This document shows positions 63,562 through 64,000 of a stretch of DNA of 64,000 nt, piece by piece. Each line of letters opens with the position of its first letter. Within the stretch, counting starts at the first letter, position 1. The stretch spans positions 10,815,501-10,879,500 of the forward strand of contig NC_085120.1 in the NCBI RefSeq assembly GCF_030269925.1, given 5' to 3'. Below the pieces are notes generated by a model that saw only the letters and a program-made list of their open reading frames with translations, was not told where the DNA came from and ran no database searches. The DNA is from Bombyx mori. Lineage: Eukaryota; Arthropoda; Insecta; Lepidoptera; Bombycidae. The position numbers and the translations under genes are program-made.

Positions 63562-63744
63562 CTGGAAGAAAGTTAAAGTAATTTATAAAACTAGCGTGTT
63601 TTTAATACGCTTTTATTAGCTTCAGACGTATGTATGTTGTTAGTATGTAACGGAATCTTTGAACATGCTTTTTACCCCCTTCAAAACGTCGGATTAACTC
63701 GAAATTTGGTATACTTATTAAGGACCGATGACAATTTAATATTA

Positions 63745-64000
63745 AAACGACCCTCCACGGGTCCAGCTACGGGGGCAGTAGGTCCAATAGCTTCTGCATT
63801 CTAGAAATAGCCGCAGAGGGGAAATTTGATGACGTAAAGTAGGCGCTGTCGTCGGCAAACAGCGCCAACTTTTTTTTTTTTTTTTATTGCTGAGATGTGT
63901 GGACGAGCTCATAGCCCACCTGGTGTTAAGTGGTTACTGGAGCCCATAGACATCTATAACGTAAATGCGCCACACATCGACTTCCTATGCTTGGAGATTG
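63745..64000 (-). mobile_element. RT remnant with SINE, start of the next unit border
   Basis: Repeats 48780-49080: the FADD-box part of the Jockey-like remnant, then the truncated SINE (63870-63977), then ATCGACTTCCTATGCTTGG. The copy runs off the edge. Confidence 0.85.

Larger units (their letters stand above)
44100..64000 (-). repeat. Tandem array of a ~4.9-kb unit carrying six Ig exons
   Basis: Unit C: exons W1-W6 (63292-54558). Unit B: W7-W12 (53357-49692). Unit A: W13-W16 only (48361-44141). Start-to-start spacing is 4996 bp from A to B, and 9935 bp from B to C, the latter including a LINE of about 5053 bp. Exon lengths are the same in every copy (270, 173, 169, 246, 141, 114) except W16, which is 249. 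Introns match as well, including LINE and SINE remnants. The sequence right of 63561 repeats that right of 48630 and 53626, so at least one more unit border follows. Confidence 0.93.

Noticed and set aside
44100..64000. Array dismissed as a pure assembly duplication
   Set aside because: Copies differ in private insertions (LINE, split SINE, SINE gap), in small deletions and at several codons, which a simple assembly error would not produce; the exact copy number still needs long reads.

Overview
The window is animal DNA, almost certainly from a lepidopteran of the silkworm genus Bombyx. Genes are split by GT-AG introns, the non-coding DNA is AT-rich, and more than a dozen copies of one tRNA-headed SINE match the Bombyx Bm1 family as I remember it. 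Short 3' pieces of a LINE resembling BMC1, two Tc1/mariner elements, Helitron-like pieces and several MITE families fill most of the space between exons. No bacterial, CRISPR or viral features were found.

Left end (1-5733): the 5' part of a zw10-like kinetochore/vesicle-tethering gene lies on the minus strand and runs off the left edge. Head to head with it is a six-exon plus-strand gene, reconstructed by joining exons in phase, for a 207-residue coiled-coil protein that I do not recognise. From 5734 to about 8985 is AT-rich intergenic DNA with one THAP-transposase-like remnant.

Main gene (9408 to beyond 63561, minus strand): one very large extracellular-matrix gene of the hemicentin type. 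I could chain 44 consecutive exons whose splice phases agree throughout, giving 7334 coding bases and about 2443 residues. They encode 23 immunoglobulin domains, two thrombospondin type 1 repeats, a linker, a short Cys-containing segment and two calcium-binding EGF domains before the stop codon. The amino-terminal part lies beyond the right edge.

Most notable region (about 44.1-64.0 kb): a cassette of six exons encoding four Ig domains is repeated in tandem. Two full copies (B and C) and one partial copy (A, four exons) are visible, and the right edge begins another copy of the inter-unit intron. A full cassette is exactly 1113 coding bases (371 codons) and begins and ends in phase 1, so adding or removing it keeps the frame. 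The introns were duplicated too, and transposons present in some copies and absent in others record the order of events. A LINE of about 5 kb with both ORFs open is inserted in copy C only. A SINE split by a 1.34-kb DNA transposon is in copy A only. A hAT-type MITE is in B and C but not A. A SINE is present between units B and A and to the right of C, but absent between C and B.

All coordinates come from reading the sequence by eye. Exon borders are set by splice consensus and phase agreement. Repeat borders are approximate unless a target-site duplication is quoted.
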